From Alnus glutinosa (lineage: Eukaryota; Streptophyta; Magnoliopsida; Fagales; Betulaceae), in contig NC_084887.1 in NCBI RefSeq assembly GCF_958979055.1, positions 38,753,120 through 38,817,119 of the forward strand: a DNA stretch of 64,000 bases, written 5' to 3'. The first letter of the stretch is position 1, and every line of letters starts with the position of its first letter. This document shows, in pieces, positions 27,601-39,054 of the stretch. Position numbers and translations under genes: made by a program. The notes beneath the pieces are model-generated. The model saw nothing but the letters and a program-made list of their open reading frames with translations, had not been told where the DNA came from and made no database searches.

Positions 27601-30600
27601 CTCAAAACTTCTATAATTCAGTTCTCTCCATAGACACTACAAAAGGCACGAAGGCACCATTTTCCACATAGCAGCACTCCAAGTGTTACCAGCAGTCTAC
27701 CAACAAGAATACAAATCGACTACTCATCTATGCATAACCTAAGACAACCCAAATCGATTGAAGAAAACATTCCAAATGACACAGGCAACTTCACAATGAA
27801 GCAGAAAATGGTCCACGGACTCCCATTTCTTTTACACATACAACACCAATTAACAACAATGACGCACCACTTCCGGAGATTGTCCATGGTAAAGATCTTT
27901 CCCAGCACCGCCAACCAACAAACAAAGGCCACCCTCAAGTCTCAACAGAACCTTAGTCTGCCAAACACTTTTCCAAGGGAAACGAAAAACATCATGACAA
28001 CCCATGACACTGTTTAAAGATTTAACACTAAACAACCATCTTTTGAAAGGGACCCACCACATCTTGTCCTTCTCTTTCCGTCTCATTCTCGCTAAATACA
28101 ACACTCCGAAGAACGAGGCGAAGGCTTTCACCTCCCAATCATGAGTCGTTCTAGCAAAGCTCGCATTCTACTGAATAACACCTCCATAAAATTTCACGTG
28201 AGCCACAACAGAAAATTCCACTGAAGCAATACCAAATAAAACTAGAAAGGCTTCCTGAGGGTCGTATCCCCACACCAAAGATCATGCCAGAATCTAACCT
28301 TGGAGCCATCTCCCACCTCAAATCTGGTATGACTACAAAACTTCTCCCAACCTCTCCTAATACTCTTCCATAGACCCACCTCATGAGCCCCGATATGCTC
28401 ACAGGAACATCACCCTCCCCATGCACTTCCATACTTAGAGTTCACCACCACTCTCCACCAAGCCTCTCTCTCAAGCCCATAGCGCCAAAACTATTTACGT
28501 AAGAGAGCACATGATTGAACCTTAACAAGTTCCTAATTCCCGACCCTCCCTGATGTTAGTTAGATACAGCATATATTATTTTTTTGATACCGTATATATT
28601 TAGCCTAAATTATATCGGTAGATATTCTGTAATTATAGGTTGATTATAGTTGCCTTATTTGGTTTCTTGATTGTAGTAATTGTTGATATTCAGCATTGTA
28701 ATTACCATTTATTTTCTATATAATACAACAACCCTCACAAAGAGAGGTATTCAATCCAATTGATATGGTATCAGAGCTAAATTAGGGTTGTTCTAAGTTT
28801 TTTTTTCAGTCTTTTCTGTGGGTAGCGGCAGAGGGTTGCTCTAGGTTTTTTTGGGTAGCGGCAATTTTATTGAGGTTTCCGGTGGGTGTTAAACTGCTAT
28901 TCGGCAATTTCTGTTGGGTTTCCGTTGGGTTTCGGTGGCTAAATATATACGGTATATTATATTTGATACCGTATATATTTAGCCTTAATTATATCAGTAG
29001 ATATTATGTAATTATAGGTTGATTATAGTTGCCTTATTTAGTTTCTTGATTGCTATAATTGCTGATATTCAGCATTGTAATTACCGCTTATTTTCTATAT
29101 AACACGACAACCCTCGCAAAGAGAGGTGTTCAATCCAATTGACACCTTAGAGATTAGCGTACAAACCTTGGACTATCTCACCAAGTGAGATTTGAACTCT
29201 TCACCTACACCTCCCCCCCCCCCAAATATATTATTATATTGATTCTCGTTATAAACAATTCTCTATTGCTTTTCTTTTATCCCTCAAAACTATTTTGCCT
29301 AACCTTGTGTTAATTACTCAATTATTCATTATTCTTAAATTCTTTGCAAGTAGGCAAAACCACACATGCATTCAAGCACACTTGCATATGTGTACGCATG
29401 TGCCTACACACACACAGATACAGTTCCTACCAAGAAGAGGAATAGACAGGAAAGGGGTGGGGAGGAGGGGGAGGGGAGAAAGAGAGAGAGATCCTACCAA
29501 AAAGAGGAAATGACCATTGTCATTGAACTTACGAATCTCAGATTTTGGCAGTGCTCGATATAGTCTTTCACCTTCTTCTTTACTAGGCAGCAACTGATCT
29601 TTTCCACTAAAATGAGAGAGTAAACTTAATTAAATCATTCTTGAAAGAATTACAATATCAAAACAAGAAAAGCATTACGAGTCTATATAAAAAACATTGC
29701 AATAATATCTCTGAATAGAAGTTCAAGCACAACTTGAATAATAAATAATGCTTATTTTACTGAAAAAAAGAAGAAGAAGAAGAAGAGTTTGTGAAGCTTA
29801 AGGCCTATATTTCAAAGACGTAGACGCCATTGTTCAAGATGTATGACCTACAAATCAAATACTTGAGTGGGGTCAACTTCCTGTTTTTGCAATGTTGAAT
29901 TTAAGCTCTAGGCTCCAAATATGGAATTATGTATTAGGTAGCGGGGAGAGGAGGCCATCATTTATTCTAGTAAGAAATTATTACATCATTACTATTACCC
30001 GTAATTTGACATAGATTAACATATAATAAGTACATTGCTTCTTCTTACCTTATTTTTCTAATGATTCAAAATACTCTAATGGTTGATTCCTTGTCTTCAT
30101 TTTAGCTTCCACTTTTCCATATGAAAATGGAGGCTTTATTATGATCTATGGTATACGAATCTCAAATCCAAAGATCTACAATGAATAATTACAACAACAG
30201 CTGTGATTTGTGATTTTCGAAATTCATGATCATCATCAATGAGCTCTTATAGGAGAAAAGTTTTTTCTCATTTCATCAACGTGCTTAGTCTTTTTCAGCT
30301 AAATAAAATTTGGTTTGATTGGTTTGAATTCATTGTATGAAGAAATGGATACAAGAAGACATTATTATACACCTTTTGAACATGCATGTATCTTCAAAAA
30401 ATAACAAAAAAACTCAATGCTAAATATATGTTTGTTTTTATAGTAGTTCTTTTATATATATATATAGGTTTGCTTTTGTCAGCTTCTGTGGCTTTTAAGA
30501 GATTTGGTCATTTACAAAAGTTAAACATTATGAGGAGACTTAATTTTCAAGTATATTGAATGGGTTGGGTTGTAGCAAAGAATAAGAACCTGGAAATTAT

Positions 30601-33600
30601 CAATGTTTGAGCTTTTACAGCATGGAGGCGTGAATTGGAAACTGCTGAAGCTGATTTAAGCATTTGAAGCTTCCATCGAAGTGTTTCTCTCGGTAAGATA
30701 TCAGCCAGAACCTGAGAATTCAATTATCAACATCTTTAACAAAAATCAATGTATGACAAGAAAATATTAACTTGAGAAATAATATGAAGGCGTAAAGATA
30801 AGCCAACTATATCTATATGAACTCCAACAAAAGTCCATTGTTGTTAATATCTTAAAAATCATATATGACGGCATGTGATTCTACTCGGATAGCAAGGCAG
30901 TATAGCTCATTCCAATTTGAGATGACTCACATGGGAGCACCTATGGCATGTAAATGCTAAGTATTATAAGACTTTTGATAAGTTATCAATTTTTTTTTGA
31001 TAAGTACTAAGTATTATAAGACTTGCAGATAAAAGAGTCCTTGACATATTCAATTGCTGAATTTCTTTTTCTCAGTCCTACGCTATTTTTTGTATAAAAA
31101 ACCCCAAACCTGTAGAATATTTTAAATTGTTATAAAATTTTACTGATACAGGAGAAAATGAAAAGCAATAATTTAAATGATTTTTTGTATGGAAAATAAG
31201 TGCACTATTTTTGCTTTGCTATACACTGCTATTCAACATCAAAATTGCAAGTAAAAGAATAAGCCATTTTGTTTTACTAATTCGAACCAAATTTAAAAAG
31301 TCTATCCATATTGTTTATAAGTTTATATGAATGGTTTAGATCTACAAGTAATTTCAACAACGGATATAAAAATGGTGAGCCTCATCAATATTGCTTATCT
31401 ACTCATGTTCTAAGTTGAACCGCACAGAGAGATAAGATGAAATTGCAACAAGATCCTGTGATAGCTCTCCAATTGTTTGTTGAAAAGGAAGTCCCTTCAC
31501 CACTCTCTCTATCATCATCTTCAAAGGATCGCCTAAATGGACATTACACGATTGCTGGTGTCAAGTGAGGATATATATATACACTTAATTTGCTACTAGT
31601 TAATTATTTTTGGCAACGAGAAGAACAAGGAAAGCAAACCTGTCATTGAATTCAACATGTAACGGAGGCTAAGAGGGAGCTGGTGTGGCATAATATCCAG
31701 TACTGGTATTAGCGGTTGCAGATGAGACCGGCTAAAAGATGTAGCTGCAAACAAAACACCAATTTGGCGCTAGAAAGAGTTAGAAAAGAATTCATCAACT
31801 GAATGCCGTCTGCTTTAAAGCTACCTCACTTGAGTGTTGAACTGACTAAGCATTTTCCGTTAAATCTTAAGAAAGACCTATGCCATATCTACAGCTCTTT
31901 GGTTGATACATCAGCTTGACCTACTCTAGTAATTGATTTAAATGGTGGGGGGGGGGGGGGGGGGGGGGGGGGAGACACTAAAACAGATGATTTAAAAGAA
32001 ACAAACTTCTTACCTGGGTTAGCCAAAATTAGCACAAGATCAACATCAGGATTACAAGCTGCCACGGCCAGAGCAAGGCATCCTCCAAAAGATTCTCCAA
32101 CAAGATATATGGGTCTATTCGGTGAATGATGGTTCTCTGACCTAATCGTTCTTTCAACTAGCTTCACCAGTTCTGAAACAAGAAATTCATAGTAATGAGA
32201 CTCATGCTTGAAAAGAAAAATAAACCTTAAGTATTTTTGCTATATTTTCATAAGAGAGATGTTGATTCGTTCTCCACCCACTTCTTCATGATACATTTAT
32301 TAAATGTTAGCCCACTTTCCATGGGACAGCTCAGGCACTTGTTTTGATCTCATATGTGTATCCCAAACACAACACTAGTGCAATAGTTGATGCTACACTA
32401 TTTTACCAATGCTATACAGACCCTCTAGGCTCTAGCAAATATGGCATGCATGTAAGTTGTAACCAAAAGGTATTAAACAGCGAGCAAAGTCGGAGAGAAG
32501 AAGGACCTGTAAACGGTGTTCGATCCACAACTGGAATGTGCAAGCACCATATCTCAAAAATCCTTCATTCAAGCGGGAAAAAAGAAAATTGTAAATTAGG
32601 GAACATCAGATATATTATTAGCTGACAGTTTTTTTTTTTTTGTTTTTTGGATGATAGCTAGTGGAGAATTCAATGGATGACAAGTTGGTTTTAAATTCTC
32701 CGTGACTTGAATTATACGCAACAACTCAAAGGGAGGAGAGAGGGGGGGGGGGGGGAGTAGGAAAGACGCTACTATACTCATTGTTGAGAGAATTGAAATT
32801 TGAGTGAATATTTACTTTCCAAGTCTCTGATGTTGCTTGATAAGTCCAAGTCCAACGCCAATAATCCCTGCAAAGTTCCCAAGTAAAAATAGCATTTAAT
32901 TAGTACTATCTCATCTAGAAGAAAAATATAATAACAATGGAGAGTTTTGATGAAGGACTGCTTTGTTACTGACCCTCCGGTCCAATGGGATGAAGTTATG
33001 CACTGGTTCATAGAAAAAGTGCAAGGTAAAAGTCTTAAAACTTTCCTCTGCAAGCTTTGCTTAGGGGCAACAATTTACCATCTCTGGAAACAGAGAAATG
33101 ACTTGCTACATGGCAACACTCCACGCTCGGAAGAAGTTATTGTGTCACAGATGAAATGGCAAGTTTGAGCTAGGATGTTGGCTAACGGGTCTGTGAAGTT
33201 GGTTGGACACAACTTAGGATTGGTTCAGTATTGGAACTTGCAGAATCTGATACAGGGGTATTGAATTGGTGTGGTTTTTATAGTTGTGTTTGTTGGCCTG
33301 CTGCGTTTTCTTGTACATAGCAGTATATAGTGTTTCCTGCTCTATTGTGCAGTTGATGGGTTAGTGTGTTTGTGGTTTTTTGCTATCTGTGCATAGCTTT
33401 GTTTGTTTTGATCCCGGATAGGGGTTTGTCCCTTTGCAGGTTTCTAGTTCCAGTCTGTCTGGAGAGTTGTAAGAGAGTTGTAAACTTGTGTTTTGAGCTT
33501 ATAAAGATTTTAATTCATCCAAAAAAAAAGAAAAAGAAAAAAAGGCTTGAGATGAAAGCGGAAGCTTAACCAATCTAAATGGAGTAGCATATAACAAGTT

Positions 33601-35360
33601 CAAATCATTTACAAAAAATATGACACAGAAGAAAAAAAATTGGCATTTGGCAAATGAGATTTATAGGGGAGGGAAGTGGTCCAAAATAAATTTAATGATG
33701 GTAACCAAAAAATAAAGAAATAACTTAAAGAATAATATTATACCTGGATTAAGATTATTTGGATTTTTTAAGGTAACCCTAGGGCGGAATATTTAAAACT
33801 TAATCATTATGTTAGATTAAATATTTCAGACTTGTTCAAAATAATATCATTTCTGTATTTATTTATTTTTTTTATAAATAATCAAAATTTATTAAAAATC
33901 AAAAAGTATAGGCAAATATACAAAAAGTATATAAGAAAAACACAACTTAAAAAACCATAAAAAAAAAAAATAAATAAATAAATTAAAAGTATGAAAACAA
34001 TCATAACTGGGATCAATTCAATATGGGATAACTTCACAAAAGGGTATCGAAGTATCGACCGTTTTGAAAAAATGGTATTGAACTTCCAAACGTCTCAAAC
34101 TAGGGTATCTAAGTTTTCAAACGTCTCAATAAAGAATAATCCGTTAGGATTTGCTGTTAAATCCTACCAAAATTCTCAAAAATACCTATATTTTAAAATA
34201 AAATAAAAAAAAATTACTAGAATTTAGATGTTGATTAGAATTTAACGGAATTTACAAAAATACCAATTGAAATTTGAGAATTTTTATAATTTTTTTAAAA
34301 AAAATAAACACAGAAGTATTTTAAAATTTTTATAAGATTTAAAATCGGAAAGACGTCAATGGTACTCTAATATCTATGCACCACACAATTACATGCGACA
34401 ATCTTTATTGTGCAGCAAAGAAATTAATATGATGAAACGGACTCCATGTCGGAAGGAGTTATTTCATGGTCACGTTTTGTTGTATCTACTATCTAGTGAT
34501 ATACATAATGTCAAACGATAAATATATTAGCATATTATTTTAAAAAAATTATATAATATTATATTATTTATCCCATTAAATACAACGATGATAATAAAAA
34601 CAAAATACAACAAACTAAATAGTAAACGGTAAAAATGTCCTCAAATGTCCAAGAGGATCCTTGTCCCTACATGTCACCCTGTTTACTTTTCTTTTAACTT
34701 TTTTAGTCGAGACAAACTGGATTCTCACTATCTTCTAAAATTACTAGCCCAATCACAACATTCCACGTGTAACACAGTTCCGCAATATTCTCGATTTTTG
34801 TTTTGACTGAAAAAGAAAATTATGTCCTGGAAAATTTTTTCACGAGAAAAGAAAAGAAAAACAAAAGAGAGAGTAATAACTAATAATCTCCCAATGATGG
34901 GCGAAATGATAAATCAGAATAATCACGGAAATGAATAAAGAAAGATTGGTGTAAAAGGCTAACCAGGCAAAAAGAGGAGCAGAGGAGAGTCAGTCAATGG
35001 AGGGCCGCACTCCAAGGGCGTGAACCACCGAGGCGGACCGCCGTCCGATCCGCTCACCAACTCCTTTGACCGCTCGAAGTAATCCTTGAAGCTCCCACGC
35101 TCCACCGCCGGATCCTCAGACCTTGTTGCCTTTACCGGCTCAGCTTCTTCACGCTTCTCCAACTTTCCACTCCCCGAGAAACGACTGGTCGTCTTCGTCG
35201 CTGTCGTTGGCGGTTGTTCCGTGGACACGGCGAATCGCCTAGACGAGGTCGAAAACGAAATCTGCTTGGGTTTCGACTTTCCGACGGATGACGAAGTCGC
35301 CTCCCGGAGGAAAACCGGCGTTAAATTGGCGGGAAAAAGAGGAGCTCCGGTGGCCGCCAT
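21603..35360 (-). CDS. PES: Phytyl ester synthase-like acyltransferase, chloroplast (alpha/beta hydrolase plus acyltransferase)
   Basis: Fourteen exons (minus strand): 35360-34964, 32867-32816, 32562-32507, 32172-32014, 31744-31640, 31532-31426, 30711-30590, 29606-29498, 26934-26804, 26340-25971, 24439-24326, 23757-23672, 23534-23425 and 21793-21603 (TAA). Phase is kept throughout, giving 702 residues, about the usual size for the PES family (near 700). The Ser/Thr-rich N-terminus looks like a plastid transit peptide. An alpha/beta-hydrolase domain follows, with nucleophile elbow GESFGG (Ser196). The acyltransferase domain starts near 413, with GYHMLLGLE (His451) and YPGGMREALHRK. Family members esterify phytol and diacylglycerol with fatty acids in plastoglobules during senescence and nitrogen stress. 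One oddity: exon 2 reads PGIIGVG where I expect PGIDG(T/V)G, so Asp is replaced by Ile. Introns are swollen by retroelements but all borders are GT-AG. MAATG is the first in-frame ATG. Confidence 0.93.
21950..22715. repeat. Dispersed duplication (two copies of about 200 bp)
   Basis: A block containing TATATCTCGTTTTATACTT, then GTTTCATGTTTTCCA and GGATGATATCATAATAGTGCA occurs at about 21950-22160 and again at 22512-22715. An element carrying TTTAAAATCGCAAACCAAACGG at its end lies between them. They may be direct repeats flanking a nested insertion, inside the last intron of the acyltransferase gene. Confidence 0.75.
22200..22505. mobile_element. MITE-like element with AAATCGCAAACC-type end
   Basis: AT-rich block rich in GCGATTT/AAATCGC motifs, ending ATCGCAAACCAAACGGACCC. 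A similar block at about 60738-61050 starts TTTAGGTTTGCGATTTT and ends AAATCGCAATTCTAAACAGACC. A third, more decayed block lies at 35800-36025. The shared ends point to one non-autonomous family. Confidence 0.55.
23036..23286. repeat. 114-bp tandem repeat
   Basis: TTCCTAAGG recurs at 23041, 23155 and 23269, so the period is 114 bp with two full copies and the start of a third. Copies differ at only a few positions, so the duplication is fairly recent. Lies in the last intron of the acyltransferase gene. Confidence 0.9.
25100..25330 (+). mobile_element. 3' end of a LINE (fragment)
   Basis: The block ends TGTATACTTCCTGTATGCTT...TTTATAAATCACTACTTATCAAAAGAAAAG, which resembles 3' tails of plant L1-type LINEs. 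Preceded by T/G-rich untranslated sequence. It lies in intron 10 of the acyltransferase gene, opposite to gene direction. Confidence 0.5.
27397..28525 (-). mobile_element. 5'-truncated LINE (zf-RVT region), decayed
   Basis: On the minus strand the frames read fragments typical of the C-terminal part of a plant LINE ORF2. One reads like MCKRNGSPWTIFCFIVKLPVSFGM in shifted frames and corresponds to a zinc-finger block of the CxxC..H...C type (residues CMCKRNG...ESVDHFLLHC). Several frameshifts and stops interrupt it. The 3' end lies near 27397, next to a T-rich stretch that would be the tail. It sits in intron 8 of the acyltransferase gene in the same direction as the gene. Confidence 0.6.
28554..29144 (+). 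mobile_element. TRIM (miniature LTR retrotransposon)
   Basis: Two direct repeats of about 210 bp (28554-28765 and 28936-29144) flank an internal region of only about 170 bp. Both repeats contain ATACCGTATATATTTAGCC, GTAATTATAGGTTGATTATA and GAGAGGT..TTCAATCCAATTGA. Immediately after the first repeat, TGGTATCAGAGC (28766-28777) matches the initiator-methionine tRNA primer binding site used by many plant copia-type elements. The flanks CCTGA and CCTTA match at 4 of 5 bases, fitting a decayed target duplication. No gag or pol is present. Located in intron 8 of the acyltransferase gene. Confidence 0.85.
31946..31973. repeat. Poly-G tract
   Basis: About 27 consecutive G in intron 4 of the acyltransferase gene. 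Long poly-G is rare in plant DNA and can form G-quadruplexes. On the transcribed (minus) message it is poly-C. A shorter G run of 13 lies at about 32743-32755. Confidence 0.85.
32940..33545 (+). mobile_element. LINE 3' fragment with poly-A tail
   Basis: The frame 32947-33168 reads CLGATIYHLWKQRNDLLHG, a motif typical of the end of plant LINE reverse-transcriptase proteins. It is followed by about 350 bp of T/G-rich 3' UTR and an A-rich tail at 33520-33543. It lies in intron 1 of the acyltransferase gene, antisense to it. Heavily 5' truncated. Confidence 0.7.
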
Positions 35361-36506
35361 GGATGGAATAGCTAAGCTTCCTGCCTCTGCCACAGCACAG
35401 AGAACTTGCTGGCGGTCCTCGAGATTAAAAGCGCATCGAGACAAGTAAATAATCAAAAAATACTAAACAATAATACAAATAATAAATATCATATTGGAAG
35501 AGGATTCGCGTCAGCTTATACGCATCTCTGCTTAAAATTTAGCTAAAAAGATTTTTAAAAAAATAAAAAAGGAAAAATTATAAGTAACCACTTTAAAAAA
35601 TATTGAAATCAGCTTAGTTGTTATTAAAAAAAAAATTAAATAATTTTTTTAATTTTAAAAAAAATAGCGCAGCATGCTATCTGTCTCACTCGCCACGTGC
35701 TTGCGGGGCAACGCAAGCACGGGGGCGTATGAGAGAGATTTAGAGTGAGAAATTTTTAGAATAAAAAATTGTTCGAAGAAACCGTGGTGTCTTTGGAAAT
35801 GTAATTTTGTAAATACAATGTACGATTTTAAATTAAATTTCAGAATTTTAAAAGGTTAATTTGAAAATTTAAAGTTCAAATAGTAATTTTATCAGACGCT
35901 TAACTGCGATTTTATCAAATACTTAACTGCATTTTTAAAAATTAATTTTTTCAATCGCACATTTTAAAATTGTTATTTTTAAATCGTACTTTTTTAAATT
36001 ACGTACAAACCTAAATAAACCCGTTGGTACCATTTTAAATTTGTAAATAAATTATTTAGAAAGAGAATTTGATAATGTATTGTAGTTTATTTGTAACACC
36101 TCACTTCAAAACACGATAATTAAATTTAAAATTTGAGGTTTATAGAACACCAAAAGGAGAATTATAATAAATAAGTAAAATGGATCAATAATTGATACGA
36201 GAGATTAGACTATAGGTTATTGGATCAAGAGCAATGTCAAATATTTGGAAAAAAATTGCACTAGGAGGTCCCGTTCGAACAAAACTTATCAGCGTGTGAA
36301 CGGGACTTTCTAGCGTTAGAATCCGATAAGGATAAGGCCACATGGTTGGAAATTTTAAAATCTCATTCGAACAGGAAGAGCCTTGTTCAAACCGTGGGTG
36401 CAAAACAAATACGTTCAAAAAACTGAAAATAATGGGGAATTAAGGTTTTCAAGGTCTCGGCCACCTTCCCCTTCATTTTCACGTGTCCAACCACCTAAAG
36501 AGAGAG

Positions 36507-36511
<5 letters not shown>

Positions 36512-36549
<38 letters not shown>
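36512..36549. repeat. (GA)n microsatellite
   Basis: Nearly perfect AG dinucleotide run inside the solo LTR. Confidence 0.9.
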
Positions 36550-36553
<4 letters not shown>

Positions 36554-37322
36554 TGGGAGCTTTTGGGGTTCTTAGAGCAAGGTGAAGATCAAGCTTAAGG
36601 GTCAGAAACTAAACATTTTCTCTTTGACTTCATGAATTCTATGTGATTTTTTGTGCATGAGTTGTTATTTTTTGAGTTTGGAGTTGTGTTATGTCGATGG
36701 GTGCGTGTGTAAATGGTGAGTAAGGTTTGGTTGAAGAATGGAAGGGATGGGCTCTCTCATGGCCAAAGCCCAAAGCTTTCATGGGGAAGTTTGAGTCTTT
36801 TGAGAGAAAATGAGTAGAACAGACTGTTGACTGTTGAGAGTTAGGAAATGGAGTTGGTGGGCTCTTGTGTTGTGCGTATGAAGTGTTTGAGTGCAAGAGT
36901 TTGTTGGAAGTGGGTTGTTGAAGGAAATGGGGAGACATGGAGGAAATGTTGGATCTTTGAGTTAGAACGTGAAACTTGTAATTTTGAAGTTGAAAATTGT
37001 GTTTGGTAGCTAGGTAAAGAATACTGGTTTTGGTGTTCTAAAACATTGGGAGGTGAAAAGTGGAAGAAAAATTGAAACTCGGTCGAAAGAAAATTGAAGA
37101 ATACAATGAACAATGATTCCGTTCGAACGAGATCCTGGCCAAGAGCCTTTCGAAGTCTTAGTTGTAGACTAGTTGTACTGTAATTTCTAGGGTTACTCAA
37201 AACACATTGTTTAGGGTTTTGTTCGAACAAGACAAAGGGGGCCGGGGAAACAAAAAAAAGTAAGGAAAAAATATGACTTTTAGGACTTAAGCACTACGTT
37301 AATGGGATCAAGTACAACTTAA

Positions 37323-38279
37323 AGGTCTTAAGCTAAAACGGAGACTCTCTTTTAGGAGAGAGAAGATCTGAAGTTTCTAGAGAGAAAGGGAGAGAAAAGT
37401 TATGATCTTTGTTCGCCGAGGGGGGGTGAGGTTTCGCACATCCCTCTCCTGGTGCTAGTGTTTCCCCTTGGCCTCTAGGCCTAGGGTGGCTTTTGTTCCC
37501 CCCTGGCTTGTTTCCAGTGGTGGGTGGTCTCTTTCTCCAAGCCTTTAGGGCTGTTAGAGCTTTTGGTTCTCCCGGTACTTGAACCGGTGGAGGTTGTTGG
37601 TGTTTTCTCTTTTGTTTTTCAGTTATTTCTTGTTTGCCAGCAGATTTTTCATGTACTGGCCCGTGAAGTTCGATGGGTGTTGGTGGATTTCCGGTGGAGG
37701 TGTTTTCAAAGTTGGATCTATAATCCTTGATCGGTTTTTCTTCGACAAGAGCCTTCCAGTTGCGGTCGCCGGCCTTTTCCGGTCAAGATGGTCACTCAAT
37801 GAGACCTTGCTGGTCGCTTCTAGTCGGCGTGTGACCCACACGCGCCGGGGGTTTAGCTGTTCAGTTTTTGCACGTGTGGGTTACGACGTTCTTTTATGGT
37901 CTCGGAAGGTGTCGATCTGTGTTCTTGAAGGTCGTCCGTGGTAGGGGGTTTCCAGAGAAAGTGCGTGCTTTATACGTGCCGACTTCGGCGGTCATTTTTC
38001 CCGGTGCTTGTATTCTGGAGTTTCTGTTTGGTGTTTGTTTGTAAATTATTCCCTTTGATCACAGTCTACCGTTTGGTAGCTGCTTTAAGCCAGGTTTTTC
38101 CTGGCTTAGTGGGTAGAGAGTCTTTATCTCTAGTTCACTATCTTTGGCCTTCAGGCTCTGATTTCGCCTTCGGGCTGAGTTGTTGTTTCTGGTGCTTTTC
38201 TCTTTGTATTGGCTTTCTGATTGTACCCCTTTGGGGATTGCTTCTCTGTAATGAAGAAGATGGCACTGTTTGTTCAAAA
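37323..38279 (+). mobile_element. Nested poly-A retroposon (LINE-derived or SINE-like)
   Basis: AAGTACAACTTAA occurs at 37310-37322 and again at 38280-38292, a 13-bp target duplication enclosing about 955 bp. The insert starts with a GA-rich leader (GAGAGAGAAGATCTG...), is unusually GC- and T-rich compared with its surroundings, and ends in a short A run after TTTGTTC. These are marks of target-primed reverse transcription. No reverse transcriptase is present. It is probably an internally deleted LINE whose 5' leader and 3' tail are joined. Confidence 0.75.
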
Positions 38280-38887
38280 AAGTACAACTTAAGACAATGA
38301 TAGGGACTAGGAAGGGTAGACTAGGGTTTCATCATTGGGGACCCGACTAACAATAAGATAAGTTTCTTAGACGATATGATCGAGTATTACGAAGAAGAAT
38401 TTGTCGAGGAGTATAACACCCAAGGTAAGTAAACTCACGTGCAAGAAATAATGGGAATTTTAATACATGAATTGTAAAGGAAAACATGAATTCTCACTCA
38501 AGCATGAAATGTGTATTTTTACGATGTGAGGGATCTAAGTAAATATTTCTAAATGGACAGAGTTTTCCTCCTAACTTCTTTAAACCCAATCTATAAAAAT
38601 AATATGTGTTTATTTATTTAATTTTTTAATATATATTGCAAGGGCATAGTTGATGATTGGCATCGAGTGCCCTTTCGTGCGGTAAAGAACTTATTTATTA
38701 TTTGTTGAGGACGTGTTAAGTGATGATCCAAGCTCGGTATCTTCTTGTGTTATCAACTTATGAACTAATGTTATGTTTCTGAAATCATGTGACGAAGATT
38801 ATTCAGATGACATGGTTAATATTGCTTGATGGTGTTAGTTCACAAAAGGAAAAAATGTAGTCATATTCACTACAATCGTGTTTAAAG

Positions 38888-39054
38888 GCAGGGCGGAGCT
38901 ATATCCCCCAAGCAATCATGTTTTCTCTATTTTTTTTATTTTTTATTTTTTAAAATAATTTATATAATTCTTTGAAAAATTAAAATTTTACCTCTTCAAA
39001 TTTTGTTATTTTTTAATTTTGCCTTCCCAAATTTTAAATGCTAGCTCTGTCCTT
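38888..39054. mobile_element. Small hAT element with 8-bp target duplication
   Basis: GTTTAAAG at 38880-38887 is repeated at 39055-39062. The element ends GCAGGGCGGAGCTA and TAGCTCTGTCCTT are imperfect inverted repeats of the plant hAT CAGGG-type. It is 167 bp long and non-coding, nested in the solo LTR. Confidence 0.75.

Noticed and set aside
31640-31744. Possible frameshift in exon 5 of the phytyl ester synthase
   Set aside because: A recount showed 105 bases in the exon; phase is kept and the reading IMPHQLPLSLRYMLNSMTG is intact.
36841-37230. 129-residue minus-strand frame
   Set aside because: Lies inside the solo LTR, has no recognised domain, and LTRs often carry chance frames.
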